Of a stretch of DNA of 64,000 nucleotides, positions 41,218 to 50,641 are shown piece by piece. Numbering within the stretch: the first letter of the stretch is position 1; the number at the start of each line of letters is the position of its first letter. The stretch is from Ancylobacter sp. WKF20 (GTDB taxonomy: Bacteria > Pseudomonadota > Alphaproteobacteria > Rhizobiales > Xanthobacteraceae). The translations under genes were made by a program, and so were the position numbers. Where the stretch lies: assembly GCF_029760895.1 (NCBI RefSeq), contig NZ_CP121679.1:2232001-2296000 (forward strand). Direction: 5' to 3'. Under the pieces are notes generated by a model. It worked only from the letters and a program-made list of their open reading frames with translations, did no database searches and was not told the DNA's origin.

Positions 41218-42000
41218 ATGTCCACCGCCCTCATCACCGGCGCCTCCGGCGGTATCGGCGCCGTTTATGCGCGCCACCTGGCCGCCCGCGGTCATGACCT
41301 CGTCCTCGTGGCCCGCAGCACGGAAAAGCTGGAAGCCCTCGCGTCTGAGCTGCGCGCGGCGCACGCTGTGGCCGTCGAGATCATCACCGCCGACCTCACC
41401 GTGTCCGCCGATCTCAGCCGGGTGGAGCAGCGCCTGCGCGTCGGGACACCCGTGGATCTTCTCGTGAACAATGCCGGCGCAGCGCTGCTGGGATCATTCT
41501 CGGACGCCGATCCGGACAAGATGGAGCAGGTGCTTAGCCTCAACGTCACCGCCCCGACCCGCCTCGCCTCGGCGGCGGTCGGTGCGATGGTGGCGCGCGG
41601 GACCGGCGCGATCATCAACATCGGCTCGGTGGTCTCGCTCATGCCGGCCTATTTCCCCGGCATCTACGCGGCGACAAAGGCCTACATCCTCACACTCTCG
41701 CAGGGGCTCGCCGCGGAGTTCGGACCGAAGGGCGTCTATGTGCAGGCCGTGCTGCCAGCGGCGACCCGCACGGATATCTGGGCCAAGGCCGGTGCCGATA
41801 TCGACCAGATCCCGAACGTCATGGAGGTCGATGACCTCGTCACCGCCGCCCTCGTCGGCTTTGACCGCCGCGAGCCGGTGACCATTCCCCCCTTGGCGGA
41901 TGCGGGCCTGTGGGACGCGCTCGAAAACGCCCGCGCGATCTTCCCGTCCGGGCTCGGCGGCGCGCCGGCTGAGCGCTACCGCGCTCCCGCCTCGGCCTGA
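41218..42000 (+). CDS. Short-chain dehydrogenase/reductase (SDR)
   Basis: A 260-residue NAD(P)-dependent SDR from the ATG at 41218 (MSTALITGASGGIGAVYA; GAGAG upstream). The cofactor motif TGASGGIG, the NNAG motif (LLVNNAGAALLG), catalytic Ser (IINIGSVVS) and YAATK are intact. It is divergent from a TetR repressor and begins a plus-strand run with an alpha/beta hydrolase and another SDR. Substrate not evident. Confidence 0.92.
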   Translation: MSTALITGASGGIGAVYARHLAARGHDLVLVARSTEKLEALASELRAAHAVAVEIITADLTVSADLSRVEQRLRVGTPVDLLVNNAGAALLGSFSDADPDKMEQVLSLNVTAPTRLASAAVGAMVARGTGAIINIGSVVSLMPAYFPGIYAATKAYILTLSQGLAAEFGPKGVYVQAVLPAATRTDIWAKAGADIDQIPNVMEVDDLVTAALVGFDRREPVTIPPLADAGLWDALENARAIFPSGLGGAPAERYRAPASA

Positions 42001-42090
42001 GCCTACACGTCTCTCACATCCAGACATTCCCGCATGGGAACCGGGCGCCACGATCACCGCTTCCCGCGATCCCAGGACAGGACACCAGAA

Positions 42091-42975
42091 ATGACCGACC
42101 AATCCAACCATCACCTTCACGGCGCCGCCACCTCTGCCGCCGCCCGCACCCAGTTCGTGGAAAGCAACGGCCGGCGTCTTGCCTACCGCGTCGTCGGCAC
42201 GGGCAAGCCGCTGGTGCTGTGCAACCGTTTTCGCGGCGTTCTCGATCTGTGGGACCCGGCGTTCATCGACGCCTTGGCCAGTCAGGGTCTCCAGGTCATC
42301 ACCTTTGACTATTCCGGTCTGGGTCAGTCCACCGGTGAGGCCACCTACAACCCGTTGTCGCTCGCGAAGGACGGCCTCGATCTGATCACCGCCCTGGGGA
42401 TCAAGGCTCCCGCCATCGGCGGATGGTCGATCGGCGGCATCGCCGCGCAGATCCTGCTGGCAATGACCGGCGACATAGCCAGTCATGTTGTCCTGCTGGG
42501 CACCACGCCCCCCGGCACGCTTGCGAAGTCGGGCGAGCAGCTCTTCTACGACACGGCCGCCGCTCCCGGCATCAGCCTCGACCAGTTCACAACGGTGTTC
42601 TTCGAGCCAGCCGATGCCGCAAGCCGCGAGGCGTCAAGGCGCTCCTTCGAGCGGATCACCGCCCGCACGGAAGACCGCAGCCCGGACGTTCCGGCCGAGT
42701 GGGCCATCGCCCAGATCGGGCAGGAGCCGCGCAATCCGCTGTTTCCGTCCGAGGAAATTCTTCAGCTGCTGAAGTCGACCAATGTCCCGATCCTGCATGT
42801 GGGCGGGGACCACGACATCGTGATGCCGGTCGAGAATTGGTATGCGCTGAACGGCCATCTGCCGACCCTCCAGCTCACGACCTATCCCCGCGCAGGCCAC
42901 GGGCCGCACCATCAGCATCCGGAAATGGCAGCGGTCCAGATCGCCGCCTTCATTCGCAACACACGCCGAAGCTGA
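42091..42975 (+). CDS. Alpha/beta hydrolase
   Basis: A 294-residue hydrolase from the ATG at 42091 (AGGACAGGACACC upstream). The nucleophile is Ser113 in GGWSIGG; an acid in HVGGDHDIVMP and the His in AGHGPHHQHPE complete the likely triad. It resembles haloperoxidase/3-oxoadipate enol-lactonase-type enzymes (FDYSGLGQSTG). It lies 90 bp after the SDR gene and 87 bp before another, so it may be cotranscribed under the TetR at 40550. Confidence 0.9.
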   Translation: MTDQSNHHLHGAATSAAARTQFVESNGRRLAYRVVGTGKPLVLCNRFRGVLDLWDPAFIDALASQGLQVITFDYSGLGQSTGEATYNPLSLAKDGLDLITALGIKAPAIGGWSIGGIAAQILLAMTGDIASHVVLLGTTPPGTLAKSGEQLFYDTAAAPGISLDQFTTVFFEPADAASREASRRSFERITARTEDRSPDVPAEWAIAQIGQEPRNPLFPSEEILQLLKSTNVPILHVGGDHDIVMPVENWYALNGHLPTLQLTTYPRAGHGPHHQHPEMAAVQIAAFIRNTRRS

Positions 42976-43062
42976 GGGGCGAAGATCCGCTTTTACGGCG
43001 CGCACCTGTTCTCATCACTCACATTGCCCCGACCGTTGCGTCGGGGAAGAGGAAGCACCCTC

Positions 43063-43878
43063 ATGAGCACATCAAACAAGCCTGTTGCCCTTGTCACGGG
43101 GGCTTCCTCCGGCATCGGCCAGGCAACCGCGAAAGCGCTCCGCGCCGCCGGCTACCGGGTGTTCGGCACCAGCCGCAAGACGGGCGCAACGGCCGGCAAC
43201 GACATCACCATGCTGACCTGCGACGTAACCAGCGACGCCTCGGTAGCGGCCGTGGTGAGTGAGGTGACGCATCTGGCCGGGCGGCTCGACCTGCTCGTCA
43301 ACAATGCGGGCGGTGCGTTGATCGCAGCGGCCGAGGAAACCTCTGTCGAGCAGGCCAAGGAGCTGTTCGAGCTGAACTTCTTCGGGGTTGTCCGGCTCAC
43401 CAATGCGGTTCTGCCGATCATGCGCCAGCAGCGGAGCGGCCGGATCATCAACATCAGCTCGGTGGTGGGCTTCCTTCCCAGCCCCTATGCCGCGCTTTAT
43501 GCCGCGACCAAGCACGCGCTGGAGGGCTATTCTGAATCCCTCGACCATGAGGTGCGGGGTCTCGGCATACGCGTGCTCCTGGTCGAGCCGGCCTTCACCC
43601 GGACATTGATCGACCAGAACGCACCGAAACCCGATCGGCCGTCGAGCGTCTATGAGGCCGCGCGCGAAGCAATGGCGCGTGTCTGGACCAGCTCGATCGA
43701 AGCCGGCGACGCTCCCGAGACCGTGGCCGCCACCGTTGTCGCTGGCGCGACCGCCGCAACCCCGAAACTGCGCAACCCCGCCGGCAAGACCGCCAGGCAG
43801 CTCCATCTCCTGCGGCGCCTGGTTCCCGCCCGCGCGTTCGACAAAAGCCTGCGCAAGCAGATGAAATTGCCGGCCTGA
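43063..43878 (+). CDS. Short-chain dehydrogenase/reductase (SDR)
   Basis: A 271-residue classical SDR from the ATG at 43063 (GAGGAAGC upstream). Motifs: VTGASSGIGQATAKALR, LLVNNAGGALI, NISSVVGFLPSPY and YAATKHALEGYSESL (Tyr/Lys pair intact). C-terminal RQLHLLRRLVPARAFDKSLRK resembles 17-beta-hydroxysteroid-dehydrogenase-like bacterial oxidoreductases. Last gene of the short plus-strand run. Confidence 0.92.
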   Translation: MSTSNKPVALVTGASSGIGQATAKALRAAGYRVFGTSRKTGATAGNDITMLTCDVTSDASVAAVVSEVTHLAGRLDLLVNNAGGALIAAAEETSVEQAKELFELNFFGVVRLTNAVLPIMRQQRSGRIINISSVVGFLPSPYAALYAATKHALEGYSESLDHEVRGLGIRVLLVEPAFTRTLIDQNAPKPDRPSSVYEAAREAMARVWTSSIEAGDAPETVAATVVAGATAATPKLRNPAGKTARQLHLLRRLVPARAFDKSLRKQMKLPA

Positions 43879-43991
43879 GCCGTGCTTCGACCGGGCAGCG
43901 ATGCGCAATGGTGAGGTCCCCCGCACCGTTGCGCATCGTCACGGACGCGCGAAGAGCACGGCACAAAGCGCAAAAAGCTTATTTACGACAA

Positions 43992-44030
43992 ATGTCACCA
44001 ATTGACATTTTATGACGCTGCTCGTAGGGT
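43992..44030 (+). promoter_or_regulatory. Promoter and TetR-like operator of the aldo/keto reductase gene at 44104
   Basis: TTGACA (44002-44007), 17 bp, TAGGGT (44025-44030) form a sigma-70-like promoter. The dyad TGTCA-N5-TGACA (43993-44007) overlaps the -35 box and continues into TTTTATGAC (44008-44016), matching the block at 36636-36658 upstream of the TetR gene with a 1-bp length difference. Confidence 0.7.
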
Positions 44031-44103
44031 GTGATCAAGCCGACCATCCGCTCGCTGTTAGCGGTCATGTCGGCACCCCCTCCCCGTCGAAGAGAGTTGC
44101 ACC

Positions 44104-44976
44104 ATGTCCGACATCAATGCCGCCGCGTCCGGCCAGTTCAAGATTGGCGGAGACATCACCATCAATCGTCTCGGCTATGGCGCCATGCGCATCACCGGGC
44201 CCGGCTTTTATGGCGATCCGGAAGATCGCGACGAAGCCCTCCGCGTTCTCAGGCGCCTCCCGGAACTTGGCATCAACTTCATCGACACCGCTGATTGCTA
44301 CGGCCCCAATGTCAGTGAGGAATTGATCGCCGAGGCACTTCATCCCTATGACGGTCTGCTGGTGGCGACCAAGGGCGGCCTGCTGCGCCCCGGCATCACT
44401 GAAGGTCAATGGCCGATCTGCAACCGGCCGGATTATCTCGGCCAGGCCGTGCGCCAGAGCATCCGCCGCCTGAAGGTGGAGCAGATCGATCTTTGGCAGC
44501 TGCACCGCATCGACCCCACCCTGCCGCTCGAGGAGCAGTTCGGCTTCGTCAAGGAGATGATCGACCAAGGCTTCATCCGCTATGCGGGCCTCAGCCAGGT
44601 TACGGTCGAGCAGATCGAGATCGCCCGCCGCTACTTCCCCGTCGCGACCGTGCAGAACATGTACAACCTCGTCACCCGGGCGGATGAGGACGTGCTGGAC
44701 TATTGCGAGGCAAACGGGATCGGCTTCATCCCGTGGTTTCCGCTGGCATCGGGCGGATTGGCTCAGCCGGGTGGCGTCGTGGACACGCTCGCCAAGGCGA
44801 AGGGGGCCACCCCAAGTCAGATCGCGCTGGCCTGGATGCTCAAGCGCAGCCCGGTGATGCTGCCCATCCCCGGCACCAGCAAGGTCAAGCATCTGGAAGA
44901 GAACGTCGCCGGCGTGAACGTGACACTCACCGACGAGGAATTCGCCCAGCTCGATGCGGCCTCTCCCAGGCCCTGA
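44104..44976 (+). CDS. Aldo/keto reductase
   Basis: A 290-residue NADPH-dependent AKR with the catalytic tetrad visible: Asp and Tyr in DTADCYGPN, Lys in VATKGG and His in WQLHRID. The C-terminal [15 protein letters not shown] is the NADPH-binding segment. Its promoter carries the dyad shared with the TetR at 36693, so it is probably derepressed by that regulator's ligand, perhaps a reactive carbonyl. Confidence 0.93.
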   Translation: MSDINAAASGQFKIGGDITINRLGYGAMRITGPGFYGDPEDRDEALRVLRRLPELGINFIDTADCYGPNVSEELIAEALHPYDGLLVATKGGLLRPGITEGQWPICNRPDYLGQAVRQSIRRLKVEQIDLWQLHRIDPTLPLEEQFGFVKEMIDQGFIRYAGLSQVTVEQIEIARRYFPVATVQNMYNLVTRADEDVLDYCEANGIGFIPWFPLASGGLAQPGGVVDTLAKAKGATPSQIALAWMLKRSPVMLPIPGTSKVKHLEENVAGVNVTLTDEEFAQLDAASPRP

Positions 44977-45054
44977 TGAAGCAGGCGGCGTATGACGCAG
45001 GCGCCACGTCGACCCTCTGGCTTGCCAAGCAGCAACGGTGAAAAGGACCACACG

Positions 45055-45705
45055 ATGGCGGTCTTTTTAAGCATCGGAACGGGGCCAGGAATTGGCCTCG
45101 CGACGGCCGAGCGGTTCGCCGAAGAGGGGTTCGACACGGTGCTTGCGTCACGCACGCCATCTCGGCTGGCTATTTACGCGGAGGCCATACGTAAAGGCGG
45201 CCACGCCTGTGAAAGTCGGCCTGTCGACGTCGCGGACGCTCAAAGCGTCAGTTCTCTGGTCGCAGGCGTCCTCGACCATCACGGCGCGATCGATGTCCTT
45301 CACTACAATGCCGCGTCGCTGCGCCGGGCGGGTATTGCCGACCAGCCAGCCGACAGTTTCGTGGCGGATCTTTCCGTCAACATCGCGGGCGCCATGGTGG
45401 CCATCCAGGCAGTATCGCCCAGCATGTTTGCCCGGAGTCGAGGGACGATCCTCATAACCGGCGGCCAGTTCGGCCAGAAGCCGAGGCCCGACTACATTTC
45501 CCTGAGTGTCGGAAAGTCGGGCCTCAGAACCCTTGTTCTCGGGTTGTTTGAGACATTCAAGGCCAAAGGCGTTCATATCGCGATCGCCAATGTCGCCGGT
45601 CCCATTGATCCAGCGTCGGATCTGCCCGCTGGCGTCGCGGACTGCTTATGGCGTCTCCACAGCGCCCCACGCGATGCGTGGGTAGCAGAGGCTCCCTACC
45701 CCTGA
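45055..45705 (+). CDS. Atypical SDR-family oxidoreductase
   Basis: A 216-residue SDR-like protein from the ATG at 45055 (AAAAGG upstream). The N-terminal Rossmann motif reads FLSIGTGPGIGLATAERFAE and the NAG region is LHYNAASLRRA, both divergent. The usual YxxxK is YISLSVGK, with seven residues from Tyr to Lys, so catalysis may differ or be lost. It starts 78 bp after the aldo/keto reductase gene and may be cotranscribed with it. Confidence 0.82.
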   Translation: MAVFLSIGTGPGIGLATAERFAEEGFDTVLASRTPSRLAIYAEAIRKGGHACESRPVDVADAQSVSSLVAGVLDHHGAIDVLHYNAASLRRAGIADQPADSFVADLSVNIAGAMVAIQAVSPSMFARSRGTILITGGQFGQKPRPDYISLSVGKSGLRTLVLGLFETFKAKGVHIAIANVAGPIDPASDLPAGVADCLWRLHSAPRDAWVAEAPYP

Positions 45706-45814
45706 AAATCGCTCGGCTCATTGGGCTCGCCTGCATGGTCAGGCGGGCCCAATGCTCTGGATAGCACGGTTCCGGCGCTCTCCACGGGCTGAACCGGTAG
45801 ATGCCGCCTCATAT

Positions 45815-45850
45815 ATGAACTGGAAGTATGGATGCATGCAGTTCATGCGG
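45815..45850. promoter_or_regulatory. Inverted repeat upstream of aldo/keto reductase gene
   Basis: Perfect 8-bp arms ATGAACTG (45815-45822) and CAGTTCAT (45839-45846) are separated by 16 bp and followed by GCGG. The right half GTTCATGCG recurs in the dyad at 54075. It lies 80 bp upstream of the reductase start at 45926, in a 220-bp gap that holds no gene. Confidence 0.55.
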
Positions 45851-45859
45851 TCTAATTGA

Positions 45860-46915
<1,056 letters not shown>

Positions 46916-46919
46916 AGCC

Positions 46920-48236
46920 ATGACCACAGTGAATGACGAGGCCGGCGCTGCGCCGGGTGCCGGAGCACGTCGCGTGATGGCCCGTCATCCCGGCACGCCC
47001 CCTGGGCCGGCGGCCAGCCGCACGAGCGCGCTGTCTCCTGCAACCGAGGCAGCCGAGCATGGCTGGCGCGTGCTCGCACTATTGAGCGCGCTGATGGGCT
47101 TCGCGTCGATCTCGACCGACCTTTATCTTCCGGCCATGCCGGAGATGGGACGGGCCCTTGGCGCCAGCGCCGGGACTATCGAATTCACCGTGTCGGGCTA
47201 TCTGATCGGCTTTGCCCTGGGCCAGCTGTTCTGGGGTCCGGTCAGTGATCGCTATGGGCGCCGCCGGCCGGTGGCGGTGGGTCTGGTGCTGTTTATCATC
47301 GGCTCGGCCGGCTGCGCCCTGTCCTACGACGCCGGAACAATGATCGCCTGGCGCATGGTTCAGGCCATTGGCGCCAGCGCCGGCGTCGTTCTCTCACGCG
47401 CCATGGTGCGCGATCTCTACGAAGGCCCTCGTGCGGCGCAGATGATGTCGAGCCTCATGACGGTCATGGCCATCGCGCCACTGATCGGGCCGCTGGTGGG
47501 AGGACAGATCCTCGCTCTTGCGGGCTGGCACGCCATTTTCTGGACGCTGGTCGGTGTGGGCCTCGCCACGCTGGCCGCCTTGGCCGCGTTTCCGGAGACG
47601 CTCCCGGCAGACCGGCGCAACCGAGAGCCGCTAGGCCAGTCCCTGCGTCAGTATGGCGAACTGCTGGGGCGACGAACGATCCTCGGCTATGCCGGCGCTG
47701 GCGGATTTTTCTATGGCGGCATGTTCGCCTACATCGCCGGCACGCCCTTCGCCTACATCGCCTATCACCATGTTCCGGCGCAGCTTTATGGTCTGCTCTT
47801 TGCGGTCGGCATCGTCGGCATCATGCTGGCCAACATGATCAATGCGAGGCTGGTGCCGCGCTGGGGCAGCGACACGCTGCTGCGTTACGGCGCGGGGGGA
47901 GCGGCGGGCGCAGGTCTGGTGCTGGCGGTCGCCGCGTGGACCGGCTGGGGCGGGCTTTGGGGCCTCGTCGTTCCGCTCTTCCTCTTCGCGTCGGCGACCG
48001 GATTCATTGTCGCCAACTCGATCGCCGGCGCCCTCTCAGGCTTTCCCGAACGGGCCGGCGCCGTGTCGGCGCTGGTTGGTGCGCTGCAATATGGCAGCGG
48101 CATCCTGGGGTCAGCCCTGGTCGGCGCCTGCGCCGACGGAACCCCTTGGCCCATGGGTTGGGTGATCGCCCTTGCCGGCCTCGGCAGCCTGCTCTGCGTG
48201 CGCCTGATCCCACGATCGCGGCACAACCAAACCTGA
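46920..48236 (+). CDS. Bcr/CflA-family MFS drug-efflux transporter
   Basis: A 438-residue, 12-helix exporter. STDLYLPAMPEMGRALGASAGTIEFTVSGYLIG followed by GPVSDRYGRRRP is the Bcr/CflA signature, and VQAIGASAGVVLSRAMVRDLY is its motif C-like segment. The ATG at 46920 gives a 50-residue hydrophilic N-terminus; an internal ATG at 46974 is possible. Tightly downstream of an aldo/keto reductase gene. Confidence 0.92.
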   Translation: MTTVNDEAGAAPGAGARRVMARHPGTPPGPAASRTSALSPATEAAEHGWRVLALLSALMGFASISTDLYLPAMPEMGRALGASAGTIEFTVSGYLIGFALGQLFWGPVSDRYGRRRPVAVGLVLFIIGSAGCALSYDAGTMIAWRMVQAIGASAGVVLSRAMVRDLYEGPRAAQMMSSLMTVMAIAPLIGPLVGGQILALAGWHAIFWTLVGVGLATLAALAAFPETLPADRRNREPLGQSLRQYGELLGRRTILGYAGAGGFFYGGMFAYIAGTPFAYIAYHHVPAQLYGLLFAVGIVGIMLANMINARLVPRWGSDTLLRYGAGGAAGAGLVLAVAAWTGWGGLWGLVVPLFLFASATGFIVANSIAGALSGFPERAGAVSALVGALQYGSGILGSALVGACADGTPWPMGWVIALAGLGSLLCVRLIPRSRHNQT

Positions 48237-48316
48237 AGCCTGCTCAATGCGGCCTCGTCCCGACGCCTCGGCGTGCAAGGGGGCGCGGCAACGCGAGAGA
48301 TAGACGGAGACATTCC

Positions 48317-49117
48317 ATGGCCCCCCATCCCGGCACACTCCTCGTCGTCGGCGCGACCGGGAGCATTGGTCGGCACGTGGTCGCCCAAGCTCTGCACGCG
48401 GGCTACACGGTGCGCGCCCTCGTCCGTAACCCCGCCCGTGCTGGCGTCCTGCCGCGCGAGGTCGAGCGGACCATCGGCGATCTCACACGGCCCGAGACGT
48501 TAACGGCTGCTGTCGCGGGCATCGACGCGGTGATTTTCACCCACGGCGCATCAGGCGGTGGCAAGCCGGAGACCGTGGACTATGCCGGCGTGCGCAACGT
48601 CCTCGCGGCGCTGGACGGCCGGAAGGTGCGGATCGCCCTGATGACCGCCATCGGTGTCACCGACCGGCTGGGCGCCTACAATCGATCGACCGGCGCGCAT
48701 GACTGGAAGCGCCGGTCCGAGCGCCTCGTGCGGGCGAGCGGTCTGCCCTACACCATCGTGCGGCCGGGCTGGTTCGACTACAACGCTCCGGACCAGCATC
48801 GGCTGGTCATGTTGCAGGGCGACACGCGCCATGCGGGGACGCCGGCCGACGGCGTCGTCGCGCGCCAGCAGATTGCCGAAGTGCTGGTGAGCAGCCTCAG
48901 TTCGCCGGCCGCCCTGCGCAAGACCTTTGAACTCGTTACTGAGACCGGCCGGCCCCAGGACAAGCTCGACGCGCTCTTCGCCGCCCTCGACGCCGATCCT
49001 GCCGATACGCTGGATGGTGTGCGGGACCAGATGAACATGCCACTCGCCACCGAACCGAAGCAGGTCCACGATGATCTCGACGCGGCGCGCTCACGGCTGG
49101 CCGCCACAGCCTCGTGA
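48317..49117 (+). CDS. NAD(P)-binding SDR-like protein (NmrA/atypical SDR group)
   Basis: A 266-residue atypical SDR from the ATG at 48317 (CGGAGA upstream). GTLLVVGATGSIGRHVVAQA is the NADP motif; ERTIGDLTRPETLTAAVAGIDAVIF and YTIVRPGWFD are typical of NmrA/SDR5-like NAD(P)H-binding proteins that reduce quinones or sense redox state. It lies 80 bp after the efflux gene on the same strand. Confidence 0.88.
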   Translation: MAPHPGTLLVVGATGSIGRHVVAQALHAGYTVRALVRNPARAGVLPREVERTIGDLTRPETLTAAVAGIDAVIFTHGASGGGKPETVDYAGVRNVLAALDGRKVRIALMTAIGVTDRLGAYNRSTGAHDWKRRSERLVRASGLPYTIVRPGWFDYNAPDQHRLVMLQGDTRHAGTPADGVVARQQIAEVLVSSLSSPAALRKTFELVTETGRPQDKLDALFAALDADPADTLDGVRDQMNMPLATEPKQVHDDLDAARSRLAATAS

Positions 49118-49162
49118 TCCCGGCGCGGGAGCGCCCACATCGGTAACTCCCCACCGCGATTG

Positions 49163-49188
49163 ATGAAGATGGAACATAGGCTCATGCG
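49163..49188. promoter_or_regulatory. Dyad related to the element at 54075
   Basis: A 26-bp block with outer dyad ATGA (49163) and TCAT (49182-49185) is 19/26 identical to 54075-54100, including ATGAA at the left, ATAGG in the centre-right and TCATGCG at the right end. It lies about 170 bp upstream of the P460 cytochrome start. Confidence 0.5.
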
Positions 49189-49354
49189 GATCCAGCAGGC
49201 TAATAAGCCACGCTGAGCCACGGTAGATCATACATAACGTAACGGAATATGCCGCGAAAAGGCGCCTCCGATGGGTCCGCCTGGTTATCGCAAACAGCTG
49301 TTCCCCGCCTCGGCCAGATTGGTGCCGCCTGATGACGCGAGCAGCGAGAAACCC

Positions 49355-49843
49355 ATGCCGTTGAAGCTCGGCCACCTCGGATTGATCGGATTGAGCCTCA
49401 GTGCGGCGACGCTACTAGGCTTGCAGGTACGCGCGGAACCAACCCGCGTGACTTTTCCGCGCAACATCGACGATCTGGTTCATTACACGACCGTCACGCG
49501 CGGCGATGTCGTCGAGCACATGCTCACCAGCCGGGAGGCCATTCAAGCGGCCCAGAATGGCCAACCAATGCCGGACGGCACCCAGATCATCCTCGCGGAT
49601 TATCGCAACGACAAGATCTACCGCTATTTCGTCATGGAGAAGGGCCCCGGATGGGGCGACGACTATGACGCCCGCCGACGCACCGGCGATTGGCAGTTCC
49701 AGTGGTACTGGCCCGACGGCTCGATCAACACGCAGGAAAACACCATGCGCTGCCAGTCCTGCCACCAATCCAGGGCCGAGCAGAATTACATGTTTACCTA
49801 CCGCGATCTGATGAATTTCAATCTGTCGGAGGTGAAGCCTTGA
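49355..49843 (+). CDS. Cytochrome P460-family protein, exported
   Basis: A 162-residue periplasmic protein with signal peptide MPLKLGHLGLIGLSLSAAT (cleaved near residue 27) and a single heme-c motif CQSCH at 133-137. The context around it (MPDGTQIILADYRNDKIYRY, GDWQFQWYWPDG, RAEQNYMFTYRD) is the cytochrome P460 domain. P460 enzymes oxidise hydroxylamine or act on related N-species; family members of unknown function are common. The ATG at 49355 is preferred to an upstream start at 49271. The stop overlaps the TTG start of the next gene. Confidence 0.8.
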   Translation: MPLKLGHLGLIGLSLSAATLLGLQVRAEPTRVTFPRNIDDLVHYTTVTRGDVVEHMLTSREAIQAAQNGQPMPDGTQIILADYRNDKIYRYFVMEKGPGWGDDYDARRRTGDWQFQWYWPDGSINTQENTMRCQSCHQSRAEQNYMFTYRDLMNFNLSEVKP

Positions 49844-50553
49844 GGAGTCTCAGGCTTCCGCTTCGACTTTTTCTGGATTTCGGAGCCGCGATCCTGCTGA
49901 TCGCAGGTCTGGCCTATTACTGGCTGGATAATCTCGCCCATGAACTCATTGGAAGTGCCTTCTTCGCGCTCATCGCCGCCCATGCCATCTTCAATCGCCG
50001 CTGGTATGGAGCTCTGCTGAAGGGACGGTATGACGCCAAGCGCAGCATCGCAGTGGCGGTCAATCTGACATTCCTGGGGGTAATCCTGATCCTTCTGGTC
50101 AGCAGCGTCGGTCTCTCGCGCTCCCTGCTGGGATTTGCCGGTTTTGATCCCGGCTACGCCGTGCGCCAGATTCATATGCTGGCCGCCTATTGGGCGATCG
50201 CCTGCCTCGGCGTCCATCTCGGGCTGCAATGGCCCACCGTCATGAAAATCGCCCGCAGCGCCCTTCGCATCCGCGTATCCAATCCCTGGCGCACCGCGTT
50301 CTTGCGCATGACGGCCCTGACCATCGCGCTTTACGGCATCCGCAGCTCTTTCGACATGACCTTCGGGTCGAAGCTCGTGCTGAGCTACACGCTGGACATG
50401 TGGGATTTCCACACACAGACCCTGCGCTTCTTCGTCAATTTCGGCGCGATCATCGGGCTCTACGCGGCGCTAACCCATTACGGCCTGACCGGTCTTCAGC
50501 GCCGGAAGGCGTCGGCAGTCGCCGGGGCCGCCGACGCGCATCTCTCCCGCTAG
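49840..50553 (+). CDS. DUF4405 membrane protein (cytochrome-b-like), TTG start
   Basis: A 237-residue integral membrane protein with four or more helices and conserved His residues inside or near them (FALIAAHAIFNRRWYG; RQIHMLAAYWAIACLGVHLGLQW), the DUF4405 pattern, suggesting b-type heme. The start is TTG at 49840: it overlaps the preceding TGA (TTGA) and follows a strong GGAGGTGA ribosome site, which decides it over upstream ATGs. Coupling with the P460 cytochrome suggests a membrane-anchored electron-transfer pair. Function not established. Confidence 0.8.
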   Translation: MRSLRLPLRLFLDFGAAILLIAGLAYYWLDNLAHELIGSAFFALIAAHAIFNRRWYGALLKGRYDAKRSIAVAVNLTFLGVILILLVSSVGLSRSLLGFAGFDPGYAVRQIHMLAAYWAIACLGVHLGLQWPTVMKIARSALRIRVSNPWRTAFLRMTALTIALYGIRSSFDMTFGSKLVLSYTLDMWDFHTQTLRFFVNFGAIIGLYAALTHYGLTGLQRRKASAVAGAADAHLSR

Positions 50554-50641
50554 GGGCGGTGGCCATGCTCGCCAGCGCCCGACCCGGGCATGAAGCGGGA
50601 GCTTCCCATCAGCCTGTGTTGCATCACCAAGGAGGCGTTTC

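Noticed and set aside
45811..45850. Rho-independent terminator reading of the inverted repeat
   Set aside because: The spacer is 16 bp and AT-rich, there is no U-run and it lies close to the next start codon; an operator is more plausible.
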